From: an uncultured Streptococcus sp. | GTDB lineage: Bacteria; Bacillota; Bacilli; Lactobacillales; Aerococcaceae | Reading direction: 5' to 3' | DNA length: 7,210 bases | Assembly (NCBI GenBank): GCA_916049935.1 | Contig: CAJZJI010000032.1 | Coordinates: forward strand, 1-7,210 | In this document: in pieces, positions 1 to 7,142 of the stretch | Layout of the letters: the number at the start of each line of letters is the position of its first letter | Numbering within the stretch: the first letter of the stretch is position 1 | Notes under the pieces: model-generated | Database searches by the model: none | What the model was told of the DNA's origin: nothing | Seen by the model: only the letters and a program-made list of their open reading frames with translations | Program-made: the position numbers and the translations under genes

Positions 1-296
1 TTTAATACTTTAGGAACTTCACCTGTTTTAGCATAAACACGTAAACCAGGTTTAGAAATACGTTTCAATCCTGTAATTACACGTTCGTTATTTTTTCCAT
101 ATTTCAAGAACACTTTCATGATGCCTTGTTTACCATCTTCTTCAACTGAGAAATCTTTGATGAATCCTTCAGATTTTAAGATGTTTGCAATAGCAACTTT
201 CATGTTTGATGACGGAACTTCTAGTGATTCGTGACGAACCATGTTCGCGTTACGAATACGAGTTAAGAAATCCGCGATTGGATCTGTCATAACCAT
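1..296 (-). CDS. rpsH: 30S ribosomal protein S8 (uS8), C-terminus cut by window edge
   Basis: This is the 5' part of the S8 gene. S8 binds helix 21 of 16S rRNA in the central domain and is needed early in 30S body assembly; in Escherichia coli it also represses the spc operon. Reading from ATG at 296-294 gives 98 full codons beginning [20 protein letters not shown] and ending near GEVPKVL. The family is usually about 130 residues, so roughly the last quarter, with the main RNA-binding part, lies outside. A second ATG at 290-288 is possible, but GGAGG at 306-310 is 9 bases from the first and 15 from the second, and the MVMTDP start is common in relatives. The gene follows rpsN after 32 bases without a terminator. 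Nothing visible is unusual. Confidence 0.97.
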   Translation of the reverse strand, partial: MVMTDPIADFLTRIRNANMVRHESLEVPSSNMKVAIANILKSEGFIKDFSVEEDGKQGIMKVFLKYGKNNERVITGLKRISKPGLRVYAKTGEVPKVL

Positions 297-328
297 TAAT
301 GAGTACCTCCTTTATCAAGTAGTAATGA

Positions 329-514
329 TTACCAACTTGCTTTCTTCATTCCTGGGATTTGCCCTTTATAGGCAAGCTCACGTAAACAAATACGGCAAAG
401 TTTGAATTTACGATAAACTGAATGTGGTCGACCACAACGTTCACAACGAGTATATTCTTGAGTTGAATATTTTTTTGGACGTTTGTTCTTTGCGATCATT
501 GATTTTTTAGCCAA
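329..514 (-). CDS. rpsN: 30S ribosomal protein S14, zinc-binding type (uS14)
   Basis: S14 sits in the 30S head next to S3, S10 and S19. The product has 61 residues, the short form typical of zinc-type S14. Four cysteines (C24, C27, C40, C43) form a CxxC-x12-CxxC zinc ribbon, and the C-terminus ends GMKKASW as in the family. The start codon is TTG (514-512): AGGAGG at 523-528 lies 8 bases upstream, and the resulting [15 protein letters not shown] is the expected N-terminus. The next ATG would remove five residues and be too far from the binding site. Lactobacillales often carry a second, zinc-free S14 elsewhere for zinc limitation; this operon copy is the zinc-dependent one (general knowledge, the second copy is not visible here). 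It lies between rplE (27 bases) and rpsH (32 bases). Confidence 0.97.
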   Translation of the reverse strand: MAKKSMIAKNKRPKKYSTQEYTRCERCGRPHSVYRKFKLCRICLRELAYKGQIPGMKKASW

Positions 515-541
515 ACTACTCGCCTCCTGTGAGTTTTATTT

Positions 542-1081
542 TTATTTTTGGAAAGGCATTCCAAGTTGAGTTAATAATTCTTTTGCTTCTTCGTCTGTAT
601 TAGCTGTTGTTACGATAACAATATCCATACCACGAACTTTGTCTACGCGATCGTAGTCAATTTCAGGGAAGATTAATTGTTCTTTAACACCTAATGTGTA
701 GTTACCGCGTCCGTCAAAAGATTTTTTAGAAATCCCACGGAAGTCACGTACACGAGGTAATGAAACTGTTACTAACTTGTCTAAGAAGTCATACATACGT
801 TCACCACGTAAAGTAACTTTAGTTCCGATTGGCATACCTTCACGTAAACGGAAACCAGCGATTGATTTCTTCGCAGTTGTTACAACTGGTTTTTGACCAG
901 AGATTAATGTTAACTCTTCAACTGCTTTTTCTAAGTTTTTAGCGTTAGATGTTGCATCACCAACACCCATATTAATAACGATTTTTTCTACTTTTGGTAC
1001 TTCCATAACTGATTTGTAGTTAAATTTTTCAATTAATGAAGGTACTACTTCGTTTTTGTATTTTGCATTTAAGCGATTCAT
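542..1081 (-). CDS. rplE: 50S ribosomal protein L5 (uL5)
   Basis: L5 binds 5S rRNA and, with L18, anchors the 5S particle in the central protuberance; it also touches the 30S head (bridge B1b) and P-site tRNA. The 179-residue product has the usual length and starts [16 protein letters not shown]. The family signature [17 protein letters not shown] is at about residues 57-73, followed by the conserved [11 protein letters not shown] and [12 protein letters not shown] segments and the [14 protein letters not shown] stretch at about 131-144. ATG is at 1081-1079, with GGAGG at 1092-1096 giving a 10-base spacer. The start region can fold with the end of rplX (see the 1076-1114 entry). rplX ends 32 bases upstream. 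The protein is complete and ordinary. Confidence 0.98.
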   Translation of the reverse strand: MNRLNAKYKNEVVPSLIEKFNYKSVMEVPKVEKIVINMGVGDATSNAKNLEKAVEELTLISGQKPVVTTAKKSIAGFRLREGMPIGTKVTLRGERMYDFLDKLVTVSLPRVRDFRGISKKSFDGRGNYTLGVKEQLIFPEIDYDRVDKVRGMDIVIVTTANTDEEAKELLTQLGMPFQK

Positions 1082-1114
1082 GCAGGATGGTCCTCCTTCC
1101 TCAAATTACTGAAT
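1076..1114 (-). promoter_or_regulatory. Possible RNA fold over the rplX stop / rplE start (S8-type control site position)
   Basis: In the transcript, AUUCA at 1114-1110 (within and just after the rplX stop) can pair with UGAAU at 1080-1076, which covers the last two bases of the rplE ATG. Inside, AGGA (1094-1091) can pair with UCCU (1087-1084) around a CCA loop and would cover part of the rplE ribosome binding site at 1092-1096. In E. coli the S8 repressor site is at this same junction. The pairings are short (5 and 4 bp), and I could not recognise the S8 core motif, so the role is inference. Confidence 0.25.
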
Positions 1115-1416
1115 TATGCTTTATTACGACCTTTAGGTACGCGTACCTTTTCACCGTTTTCTACTTTAAAGCCTGTACGAGTTGCTTTACCTGTAGTTGG
1201 GTCTACGAACATTACGTTTGAAACATGAATTGGAGCTTCCACTTCAACGATTCCCCCTGTTTGGTTCGCTTGAGATGGTTTTTGATGTTTCTTAACAATG
1301 TTAACACCTTCAACGATTACACGGTCTTTTTTAGGAAAGCTCTTTAAGATTTTTCCTTCTTTACCTTTGTCTTTACCTGAGATTACTTTTACGATATCAC
1401 CAGTTTTTACGTGCAT
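1114..1416 (-). CDS. rplX: 50S ribosomal protein L24 (uL24)
   Basis: L24 is an assembly initiator that binds domain I at the 5' end of 23S rRNA and lies near the polypeptide exit. The product has 100 residues, close to the family's usual length of about 100-105. A KOW motif occupies about residues 4-31 ([20 protein letters not shown]), followed by the conserved [12 protein letters not shown] at about 36-47 and the [16 protein letters not shown] segment. The start is ATG at 1416-1414 with AGGAGG at 1425-1430, an 8-base spacer. rplN ends 30 bases upstream. Its stop codon (1116-1114) may take part in a fold with the rplE start. The protein looks intact and typical. Confidence 0.98.
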   Translation of the reverse strand: MHVKTGDIVKVISGKDKGKEGKILKSFPKKDRVIVEGVNIVKKHQKPSQANQTGGIVEVEAPIHVSNVMFVDPTTGKATRTGFKVENGEKVRVPKGRNKA

Positions 1417-1446
1417 GTGTTACACCTCCTTCGATTTTGATGAGAA

Positions 1447-1830
<384 letters not shown>

Positions 1831-1853
1831 TCAAATGTATACACAATTTGAAA

Positions 1854-2120
1854 TTAAATAATTACTGCTTCTTCAACAATTTCAACTAAGCGGAAACGTT
1901 TTGTTTTTGACAATGGACGAGTTTCCATAATCTTAACAATGTCCCCAACTTTTGCTGAGTTATTTTCATCATGAGCTACAAATTTTTTCGTATATTTAAC
2001 ACGTTTACCGTAAGTTGAGTGACGTTTGTAAGTTTCGATTGCAACTACTAACGTTTTGTCCATCTTATCTGAAACAACGCGTCCTTGATATACTTTACGT
2101 TGGTTACGTTCTACAGTCAT
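1854..2120 (-). CDS. rpsQ: 30S ribosomal protein S17 (uS17)
   Basis: S17 is an early-assembling OB-fold protein that binds the 5' domain of 16S rRNA. With the start chosen here, the product has 88 residues, beginning [21 protein letters not shown], with the family signature [13 protein letters not shown] at about 59-71 and the usual C-terminus VEEAVII. An in-frame ATG two codons upstream (2126-2124) would give 90 residues, but GGAGG at 2129-2133 is then only 2 bases away. From ATG at 2120-2118 the spacer is 8 bases and the N-terminus matches the family. It follows rpmC after 24 bases and precedes rplN by 38. No oddity is seen in the protein. Confidence 0.97.
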   Translation of the reverse strand: MTVERNQRKVYQGRVVSDKMDKTLVVAIETYKRHSTYGKRVKYTKKFVAHDENNSAKVGDIVKIMETRPLSKTKRFRLVEIVEEAVII

Positions 2121-2133
2121 GTTCATTGCCTCC
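2118..2133 (-). promoter_or_regulatory. Ribosome binding site that decides the rpsQ start
   Basis: AAAGGAGG ends at 2129 on the transcript. The spacer is 8 bases to the ATG at 2120 and only 2 bases to the ATG at 2126, so initiation should occur at 2120. This shortens the longest open frame by two residues. Confidence 0.85.
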
Positions 2134-2144
2134 TTTGCTGATGA

Positions 2145-2351
2145 TTATTTTTGCAATTCTTCTTGACGCAATGCAGTCTTGATACGCGCAATTTGTTTAC
2201 GTACTTCACGAATGCGTGCTGTACCTTCTAATTGCCCAGTAGCAAGTTGGAATCGTAAGTTGAATAGTTCTTGTTTTAATTCATTTTCTTTTTCAACAAG
2301 TTCAGCAGTGGATAACCCTTTAAGTTCTTTCTTAAGTTCATTAACCTTCAT
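2145..2351 (-). CDS. rpmC: 50S ribosomal protein L29 (uL29)
   Basis: L29 is a small two-helix protein near the exit tunnel mouth, next to L23, where it forms part of the docking area for nascent-chain factors. From ATG at 2351-2349 the product has 68 residues, with the signature [20 protein letters not shown] at about 28-47 and a basic C-terminal helix. A longer frame from 2366 is rejected because GGTGGTGA (2363-2356), a near match to the anti-Shine-Dalgarno complement, stands 5 bases before 2351, and MKVNEL is the usual N-terminus. The first 11 bases overlap the end of rplP, which suggests translational coupling. The N-terminal helix reads [14 protein letters not shown] and seems about four residues longer than in the Bacillus and Enterococcus proteins I recall. 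Confidence 0.96.
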   Translation of the reverse strand: MKVNELKKELKGLSTAELVEKENELKQELFNLRFQLATGQLEGTARIREVRKQIARIKTALRQEELQK

Positions 2352-2775
2352 TCGATTCACCACCATTTTCTTCGCGTTTCACAAATTTTGTTTTAACTGG
2401 CAATTTGTGTGATGCCAAACGTAAAGCTTCGCGTGCTACTTCTTCTGATACGCCAGCGATTTCAAACATCACTTTACCGCGTTTAACTGGTGCAACCCAT
2501 CCTTCAGGTGCCCCTTTACCAGAACCCATACGAACCCCGATAGCTTTAGCTGTGTATGATTTGTGAGGGAAAATTTTAATCCATACTTTCCCACCACGTT
2601 TCATGTAACGTGTCATAGCGATACGTGCTGCTTCGATTTGACGGTTTGTAATCCAGTGAGATTCTGTTGCTTGTAAACCGTATGTACCGAATACTACTTC
2701 TTTACCACCTTTAGCTTCCCCGCGCATTTTTCCACGGAACTCACGACGGTGTTTTACACGTTTAGGTACTAACAT
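2341..2775 (-). CDS. rplP: 50S ribosomal protein L16 (uL16)
   Basis: L16 binds late in 50S assembly between the central protuberance and the peptidyl transferase centre, where it helps place the A-site tRNA elbow. The product has 144 residues, the usual length in Lactobacillales. The N-terminus [19 protein letters not shown] is conserved, [20 protein letters not shown] (about 42-61) is the first signature, and the loop [12 protein letters not shown] (about 86-97) is the second. The start is ATG at 2775-2773 with GGAGG at 2785-2789, a 9-base spacer, inside the end of rpsC, which stops just 2 bases upstream. The C-terminal codons carry the ribosome binding site of rpmC. The end ([11 protein letters not shown]) is acidic and variable in the family. 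The gene is intact. Confidence 0.98.
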   Translation of the reverse strand: MLVPKRVKHRREFRGKMRGEAKGGKEVVFGTYGLQATESHWITNRQIEAARIAMTRYMKRGGKVWIKIFPHKSYTAKAIGVRMGSGKGAPEGWVAPVKRGKVMFEIAGVSEEVAREALRLASHKLPVKTKFVKREENGGESNEG

Positions 2776-2777
2776 GA

Positions 2778-3440
2778 TTATTTCCCTCCTTTCTCAGAGT
2801 TTTTGTTCTTTCTTGTTGGTAATACTTCATCGCGGTAGATCCAAGTTTTAACACCTAATTTACCGTATGTTGTATCTGCTTCTTCCCATGCGTAGTCAAT
2901 GTCCGCACGTAATGTATGCAATGGAACTGTTCCTTCTGAATAGCTTTCAGAACGAGCGATATCAGCACCGTTTAAACGACCTGAAACCATAGTTTTGATT
3001 CCTTTAGCACCAGCGCGCATTGTACGTTGGATTGCTTGTTTTTGTGCACGACGGAAAGCGATACGACGTTCTAAGTCGCGAGCGATTCCTTCAGCAACTA
3101 ATTTAGCATCTAAATCAGGTTTTTTGATTTCAACAATGTTGATGTGAACTCGTTTACCTGTTAGTTTGTTTAAGTTTGTACGTAATTTATCTACTTCAGA
3201 TCCACCTTTACCAATTACCATACCTGGTTTAGCTGTGTGGATTGAAACATTAACACGATTAGCAGCACGTTCAATTTCAATTGTTGAAACGCTAGCTTCG
3301 TTTAATTGTTTACGGATATAATCACGGATTTTTAAATCTTCATGCAAGAATTCTGCGAAATCTTTTTCTGCGTACCATTTTGAATCCCAGTCACGGATGA
3401 TTCCGACACGCATTCCTAATGGATGAATTTTTTGACCCAC
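2778..3440 (-). CDS. rpsC: 30S ribosomal protein S3 (uS3)
   Basis: S3 sits on the solvent side of the 30S head and with S4 and S5 lines the mRNA entry channel, where it takes part in mRNA unwinding. The product has 220 residues, near the family norm for Gram-positives (about 218). It begins [21 protein letters not shown] type 2 KH domain spans about residues 39-107 with the GMVIGKGG loop at 73-80. The C-terminal domain contains the conserved [21 protein letters not shown] and [13 protein letters not shown]. The start is GTG (3440-3438), with GGAGG at 3449-3453 and an 8-base spacer; GTG then GGT CAA AAA gives the expected N-terminus. The ribosome binding site lies inside the end of rplV, only 3 bases separate the genes, and coupling is likely. 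Confidence 0.98.
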   Translation of the reverse strand: MGQKIHPLGMRVGIIRDWDSKWYAEKDFAEFLHEDLKIRDYIRKQLNEASVSTIEIERAANRVNVSIHTAKPGMVIGKGGSEVDKLRTNLNKLTGKRVHINIVEIKKPDLDAKLVAEGIARDLERRIAFRRAQKQAIQRTMRAGAKGIKTMVSGRLNGADIARSESYSEGTVPLHTLRADIDYAWEEADTTYGKLGVKTWIYRDEVLPTRKNKNSEKGGK

Positions 3441-3443
3441 TGA

Positions 3444-3800
3444 TTATCCCTCCTTCTTCTCTGATACCACTACAGTGATGTGGCTTGTGCGTTTTAAGAT
3501 TTGTGAAGCTGAACCTTTAGCACGTGGACGGAAACGTTTCATAGTTGGTCCTTCGTTCACGTAAGCTTCACTTACATATAAGTTTTCAACATCTAAGTCG
3601 AAATTGTGTTCAGCGTTAGCAATTGCAGACATTAAAACTTTTTCTACGATTGGTGATGCAGAACGTGGTGTAAATTTCAAGATTGAAATTGCGTCACCGA
3701 TTTTTTTACCTCTAATTAGATCGACAACAAGACGAGCTTTACGAGGTGCAATACGAACTGTTTTAGCAACTGCTTTTGCAGATGTGATTTGTTCTGACAT
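3444..3800 (-). CDS. rplV: 50S ribosomal protein L22 (uL22)
   Basis: L22 contacts all 23S rRNA domains, and its long beta-hairpin forms part of the exit tunnel constriction together with L4. The product has 118 residues, within the usual range. The globular part starts [20 protein letters not shown] with the conserved VVDLIRGK. The hairpin loop lies at about residues 83-104 ([20 protein letters not shown]) and ends in [10 protein letters not shown]. Insertions or deletions in this loop are a known route to macrolide resistance; the loop here has normal length and no duplication. ATG is at 3800-3798 with GGAGG at 3810-3814 and a 9-base spacer. It follows rpsS by 19 bases and precedes rpsC by 3. 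Confidence 0.98.
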   Translation of the reverse strand: MSEQITSAKAVAKTVRIAPRKARLVVDLIRGKKIGDAISILKFTPRSASPIVEKVLMSAIANAEHNFDLDVENLYVSEAYVNEGPTMKRFRPRAKGSASQILKRTSHITVVVSEKKEG

Positions 3801-3819
3801 TTTTCAAGTCCTCCCCTCG

Positions 3820-4101
3820 TTATTTGCGTTTAGATTTCTTATCGTCATTCACGTGACCACGGTAAGTTCTTGTTGGTGCGAATTCACCTAATTTGTGACC
3901 TACCATGTCTTCTTGAATATATACTGGAACATGTTTTCTGCCGTCATAAACAGCAATTGTTTGTCCAACAAAGTTTGGGAAAATTGTTGAACGACGTGAC
4001 CAAGTTTTGATCACAACTTTTTTGTCGCTACCTTGAGCAGCTTCAACCTTTTTCATCAAATGTTCATCGACGAAAGGTCCTTTTTTCAAACTACGACCCA
4101 T
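3820..4101 (-). CDS. rpsS: 30S ribosomal protein S19 (uS19)
   Basis: S19 is in the 30S head, pairs with S13, contacts the A-site tRNA side and forms part of the bridge to the central protuberance. The product has 93 residues, the standard length, beginning [35 protein letters not shown] at about 32-46 and the signature [17 protein letters not shown] at about 68-84 are typical, and the tail (KKSKRK) is basic. ATG is at 4101-4099 with GGAGG at 4111-4115 and a 9-base spacer. The gap to rplB (54 bases) is the largest between genes in the window; I see no convincing promoter or terminator in it. Confidence 0.98.
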   Translation of the reverse strand: MGRSLKKGPFVDEHLMKKVEAAQGSDKKVVIKTWSRRSTIFPNFVGQTIAVYDGRKHVPVYIQEDMVGHKLGEFAPTRTYRGHVNDDKKSKRK

Positions 4102-4155
4102 TACGGAAATCCTCCTTCCAGAATTTTAATAGAATCAGATTTGTTATCTAGTTAA

Positions 4156-4986
4156 TTATTTTTTACGACCACGAACAATAAGCTTGTTAGAACGAGCTTT
4201 CTTGCTACGAGTTTTGTATCCAAGAGCTGGTTTACCCCATGGAGATACTGGTGTTGGACGTCCGATAGGAGCGCGACCTTCACCACCACCGTGTGGGTGA
4301 TCGTTAGGGTTCATTACAGAACCACGAACTGTTGGGCGTTTACGTTTCCAACGAGAACGTCCTGCTTTACCGAAGTTAATTAATTCGTGTTGTTCGTTAC
4401 CAACAGTACCGATTGTTGCACGGCAAGTTGAAAGAATCATACGAACTTCACCTGAGTTCAAACGAACTAAAGTGTATTTACCTTCTTGACCAAGTACTTG
4501 TGCACTTGTACCAGCTGAACGAACTAATTGTCCGCCTTTACCTGGTTTTGTTTCAATGTTATGGATAACAGTACCCACTGGGATGTTTGCTAATGGTAAA
4601 GCATTACCTACTTTAATATCAGCATTTTCTCCTGATTCGATACGTTGTCCTACTTGTAAACCTTTTGGAGCAATGATATATGCTTTAACACCATCTACAT
4701 AGTGAATTAATGCAATGTTTGCTGTACGGTTTGGATCGTACTCGATTGAGTGAACTACACCTTCAACGTTATCTTTGTTACGTTTGAAGTCGATCACACG
4801 GTAAGCACGTTTGTGTCCGCCACCTTGGTGACGTACAGTGATTTTACCTTGGCTGTTACGACCAGCGTTGTTTTTTGATGATTCCAACAAAGTTTTTTCT
4901 GGTGTTGACTTTGTGATTTCGCTGAAGTCATAACCTGTCATATTACGACGGCCGTTTGAGGTTGGATTATATTTTTTAATCGCCAC
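4156..4986 (-). CDS. rplB: 50S ribosomal protein L2 (uL2)
   Basis: L2 is needed for subunit association and for peptidyl transferase activity of the 50S. The product has 276 residues, the usual length in this group. It has an OB-fold part at about 35-130, an SH3-like part to about 200, and a long basic C-terminal extension. The signature [20 protein letters not shown] is at about 225-244; H230 corresponds to the conserved histidine (His229 in E. coli) tied to activity. The start codon is GTG (4986-4984) with GGAGG at 4995-4999 and an 8-base spacer, giving [17 protein letters not shown] as in relatives. It follows rplW after 44 bases, and this gap contains a hairpin around the rplW stop. Confidence 0.98.
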   Translation of the reverse strand: MAIKKYNPTSNGRRNMTGYDFSEITKSTPEKTLLESSKNNAGRNSQGKITVRHQGGGHKRAYRVIDFKRNKDNVEGVVHSIEYDPNRTANIALIHYVDGVKAYIIAPKGLQVGQRIESGENADIKVGNALPLANIPVGTVIHNIETKPGKGGQLVRSAGTSAQVLGQEGKYTLVRLNSGEVRMILSTCRATIGTVGNEQHELINFGKAGRSRWKRKRPTVRGSVMNPNDHPHGGGEGRAPIGRPTPVSPWGKPALGYKTRSKKARSNKLIVRGRKK

Positions 4987-5023
4987 GTCTATTTCCTCCT
5001 ATTATTATAGTAGTTTTTTCTTT

Positions 5024-5044
5024 CTGAAGATTAAGCTTCTTCAG
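5024..5044 (-). other. Perfect 7-bp inverted repeat around the rplW stop codon
   Basis: On the transcript, CTGAAGA (5044-5038) and TCTTCAG (5030-5024) form a perfect 7-bp stem with a 7-base loop that contains the rplW TAA stop (5033-5031). It is followed by an A-rich run, not a T-run, so it is not an intrinsic terminator. It could be a stability or processing element, or chance. Confidence 0.5.
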
Positions 5045-5321
5045 CGAATAATTGAATATCTTTTGAATCTTTTGTAAGCTTCACAATTGCTTTACGACGT
5101 TTGTTAGTGTAACCACCGTAGCGGCCAACACGTTTGAATTTAGCGCGTACATTTAAGATGTTAACTTTTTCAACTTTAACACCAAAAATTTCTTCTACGG
5201 CTTGACGTACTTGAATTTTGTTAGCACGTACATCAACTTCAAAAGTGTATTTCTTTTCGTCAGTAGCAAGCATTGAAGCTTCAGTAATGATAGGGCGTTT
5301 GATTACGTCACGTGCATCCAT
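5031..5321 (-). CDS. rplW: 50S ribosomal protein L23 (uL23)
   Basis: L23 lies at the tunnel exit and is the main docking site for trigger factor and the signal recognition particle. The product has 96 residues, typical for the family. KRPIITEAS at about 8-16 is the conserved N-terminal segment, a loop extension at about 62-78 ([17 protein letters not shown]) reaches into 23S rRNA, and RRKAIVKL at about 75-82 is the family signature region. ATG at 5321-5319 overlaps the rplD stop by one base (TAATG arrangement), and GGAGG at 5332-5336 lies inside rplD with a 10-base spacer, so translation is probably coupled to L4. Its stop codon falls in the loop of a 7-bp hairpin (5024-5044). Confidence 0.98.
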   Translation of the reverse strand: MDARDVIKRPIITEASMLATDEKKYTFEVDVRANKIQVRQAVEEIFGVKVEKVNILNVRAKFKRVGRYGGYTNKRRKAIVKLTKDSKDIQLFAEEA

Positions 5322-5944
5322 TATTGAAGTCCCTCCTCTACTTTAGAAAGAGCTGCTTTTGTGAATAATAATTTGTCGTTGTTTACAACGTCTAATACTG
5401 TAACATCTGTTTCGTCAACGATTGTTACGTTTGGAATGTTACGAGCTGCTAATAATGCGAAATCGTTTGAAGATTCTACAACTACTAACACTTTTGTATC
5501 TACGTTTAAGTTAGACAATACTTGTGCAAACTCTTTAGTTTTTGGTGCGTCAAATTGTAATGCTTCCACTACAACAAGCTTGTTATCCAATACTTTTTGT
5601 GATAATACTGATTTAATCGCTAAGCGACGTACTTTTTTAGGTAATTTGTAACTATATGAACGAGGTGTTGGTCCGAATACAATACCTCCGCCACGCCATT
5701 GTGGTGAACGGATTGATCCTTGACGAGCACGACCAGTTCCTTTTTGGCGCCATGGTTTACGGCCGCCTCCGCTTACTGCACTACGGTTTTTAACAGCGTG
5801 TGTTCCTTGACGTAATGAAGCGCGTTGCATGATTACTGCGTCGAATACTACATTTTCGTTTGGTTCAATTCCGAAGATTTCTGAGTTTAATTCGATTTCT
5901 CCGTTTGTTGTTCCATCTTGTTTAAATAATGTAACTTTTGTCAT
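5321..5944 (-). CDS. rplD: 50S ribosomal protein L4 (uL4)
   Basis: L4 binds domain I of 23S rRNA early in assembly, and its extended loop lines the exit tunnel opposite L22. In E. coli it also represses the S10 operon through the leader RNA; whether that holds here is unknown. The product has 207 residues, the standard length. The globular N-terminus is followed by the tunnel loop at about residues 56-92, with [15 protein letters not shown] (63-77) and SPQWRGGG, then a Rossmann-like C-terminal part. The macrolide-related loop looks wild type. ATG is at 5944-5942 with GGAGG at 5954-5958 and a 9-base spacer. It follows rplC by 25 bases, and its last base pair is shared with rplW. Confidence 0.98.
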   Translation of the reverse strand: MTKVTLFKQDGTTNGEIELNSEIFGIEPNENVVFDAVIMQRASLRQGTHAVKNRSAVSGGGRKPWRQKGTGRARQGSIRSPQWRGGGIVFGPTPRSYSYKLPKKVRRLAIKSVLSQKVLDNKLVVVEALQFDAPKTKEFAQVLSNLNVDTKVLVVVESSNDFALLAARNIPNVTIVDETDVTVLDVVNNDKLLFTKAALSKVEEGLQ

Positions 5945-5969
5945 TCTCTCGTTCCTCCTTCCCTATTTA

Positions 5970-6602
5970 TTATTTAGATTTAATTGCTGTTTTAATTTCT
6001 ACTAATGATTTCTTAGATCCAGGTACGTTACCTTTGATTAAGATTACATTGCGTTCTGAATCAACTTTCACTACTTCTAAGTTTTGAATAGTGATACGGT
6101 CGCCACCCATTTGTCCAGGTAATGCTTTACCTTTGAAAACGCGTGATGGGAATGATGCTCCACCCATTGAACCAGGACGACGGTGGTAACGAGAACCGTG
6201 TGCCATTGGTCCGCGAGATTGTCCATGACGTTTGATAGCACCTTGGAAACCTTTCCCTTTAGATGTACCTGTTACGTCAACGATGTCTCCTGCTTTGAAT
6301 ACATCAACTGTAATTTCTTGTCCTACTTCGTACTCGCTAAGCTCGACATTGTTGAATTCACGAATGAAGCGCTTAGGAGTAGCATTTGCTTTTGCTACAT
6401 GACCTTTAGCAGGGCGATTTGATAAAACTTCACGTAAGTCGTCGAAACCTAATTGAACAGCTTCGTAACCGTCGTTTTCGATTGTTTTTAATTGAAGAAC
6501 AACGTTTGGAGTTACTTCAACTACTGTTACAGGAATAAGTTCACCTGCTTCTGTAAAGTATTGAGTCATCCCTACTTTTTTGCCTAAGATTCCTTTGGTC
6601 AT
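5970..6602 (-). CDS. rplC: 50S ribosomal protein L3 (uL3)
   Basis: L3 is an assembly initiator of the 50S that binds near the 3' end of 23S rRNA; its long loop approaches the peptidyl transferase centre. The product has 210 residues, the usual length. It begins [16 protein letters not shown], has the signature [19 protein letters not shown] at about 119-137, then the tip segment [11 protein letters not shown] and [14 protein letters not shown] at about 154-167. Changes in this loop can lower susceptibility to linezolid and pleuromutilins; the segment GGASFPSRV (147-155) differs from the Enterococcus faecalis text I remember but is in a variable position. ATG is at 6602-6600 with GGAGG at 6610-6614 and a 7-base spacer. 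It follows rpsJ by 25 bases. Confidence 0.98.
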   Translation of the reverse strand: MTKGILGKKVGMTQYFTEAGELIPVTVVEVTPNVVLQLKTIENDGYEAVQLGFDDLREVLSNRPAKGHVAKANATPKRFIREFNNVELSEYEVGQEITVDVFKAGDIVDVTGTSKGKGFQGAIKRHGQSRGPMAHGSRYHRRPGSMGGASFPSRVFKGKALPGQMGGDRITIQNLEVVKVDSERNVILIKGNVPGSKKSLVEIKTAIKSK

Positions 6603-6627
6603 GGTTACACCTCCATTTTTCTATTTA

Positions 6628-6936
6628 TTATAATTTGATTTCGATGTCAACGCCGCTTGGTAAATCAAGCTTCATTAAGGCATCAACAGTTTTTGGCGTT
6701 GGATTAACGATGTCGATCAAACGCTTGTGTGTACGCATTTCAAATTGTTCGCGAGAATCTTTATATTTGTGAGTCGCACGAATAACTGTGTAAAGCGATC
6801 TTTCTGTTGGCAATGGAATTGGACCAGCTACGCTAGCACCAGTTCTTTTTGCTGTTTCTACGATTTTTTCCGCTGATTGATCAAGCGCACGGTGTTCGTA
6901 AGCTTTCAAACGGATACGGATTTTTTGTTTTGCCAT
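6628..6936 (-). CDS. rpsJ: 30S ribosomal protein S10 (uS10, NusE)
   Basis: S10 belongs to the 30S head and, as NusE, binds NusB in transcription antitermination and NusG in coupling transcription to translation. The product has 102 residues, the standard length, starting [40 protein letters not shown] at about 38-57 and [19 protein letters not shown] at about 70-88 are conserved. The loop 53-60 (RATHKYKD), where tigecycline-resistance changes occur in Gram-positives, looks wild type. A longer frame opens at 7044, but AAGGAGG ending at 6944 lies 7 bases before ATG 6936-6934, and the MAKQKIRI start is invariant in relatives. It is the first gene of the operon, preceded by a promoter and a leader of about 170 bases. 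Confidence 0.98.
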   Translation of the reverse strand: MAKQKIRIRLKAYEHRALDQSAEKIVETAKRTGASVAGPIPLPTERSLYTVIRATHKYKDSREQFEMRTHKRLIDIVNPTPKTVDALMKLDLPSGVDIEIKL

Positions 6937-7044
6937 TGTCTTTCCTCCTTCGTCTAATGTTGTCATAAGACTAGCTCCACGCGAATTTCCGACTTGACCC
7001 TTTCGTGGCAAAGCGTCCGGGCGTGTCGCAACCTCTCGTTTCAT
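6937..7044 (-). other. Open frame upstream of and in frame with rpsJ (probably not a gene)
   Basis: Thirty-six codons from ATG 7044 run without a stop into rpsJ (beginning [16 protein letters not shown]). A weak purine-rich binding site lies before it, but the GGGGAG core is only 2 bases from the ATG. Codons such as GCG, CCG, CGC, TCG and GTC contrast with the AT-rich usage of the ribosomal genes, and the stretch coincides with the folded leader. A 36-codon open run has a chance of roughly 18% under uniform codons. I think it is a by-product of the RNA element; a leader peptide remains possible. Confidence 0.2.
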
Positions 7045-7107
7045 AGCTCCCCTTCCTAATTTAAGAGGGGGTATGCTGCTTCAAAATTTACATTCCTCTG
7101 CGGCACT
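6937..7107 (-). promoter_or_regulatory. Structured 5' leader of the rpsJ transcript
   Basis: The leader is about 170 bases from the predicted start (near 7107) to the rpsJ ATG. The segment 6961-7044 is about 54% G+C by hand count, above the AT-rich flanks. Visible pairings on the transcript are: GUUG 7032-7029 with CAAC 6962-6959 as a closing helix; GGAC 7018-7015 with GUCU 6971-6968; GCU 7014-7012 with AGC 6976-6974; and CCACG 7008-7004 with CGUGG 6981-6977, separated by small bulges (UUG on one side, UA on the other). A second hairpin pairs CCCCU 7070-7066 with AGGGG 7053-7049, extended by AGC 7077-7075 with GCU 7047-7045. Position and structure suggest ribosomal protein feedback control. 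Which protein binds, if any, is unknown. Confidence 0.55.
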
Positions 7108-7113
7108 TTTAAT

Positions 7114-7142
7114 AGTATACAAGATTCTCTTTTTGATTGCAA
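7114..7142 (-). promoter_or_regulatory. Promoter of the S10-spc operon (sigma-A type)
   Basis: On the minus strand, TTGCAA (7142-7137, 4 of 6 matches to TTGACA) and TATACT (7119-7114, 5 of 6 matches to TATAAT) are separated by exactly 17 bases. The predicted transcription start is near 7107. There is no extended -10 TGn. This is the only well-formed promoter I see upstream of rpsJ, and it is placed where a strong ribosomal protein promoter is expected. Confidence 0.8.

Noticed and set aside
2121..2126. Longer S17 start at ATG 2126-2124 (90 residues)
   Set aside because: The ribosome binding site would be only 2 bases away; ATG 2120 has an 8-base spacer and the usual N-terminus.
2352..2366. 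Longer L29 start at ATG 2366-2364 (73 residues)
   Set aside because: The purine-rich GGTGGTGA binding site lies between this ATG and the later one at 2351, and the extra MVVNR is not family-like.
4102..4155. The 54-base rplB-rpsS gap as a site of a terminator, promoter or small RNA
   Set aside because: I found no stable inverted repeat and no paired -35/-10 elements. It holds only the rpsS binding site.
5004..5009. Perfect TATAAT on the minus strand in the rplW-rplB gap, as an internal promoter
   Set aside because: No hexamer at 15-19 bases upstream resembles TTGACA well, and there is no extended -10 TGn. The stretch is simply AT-rich.
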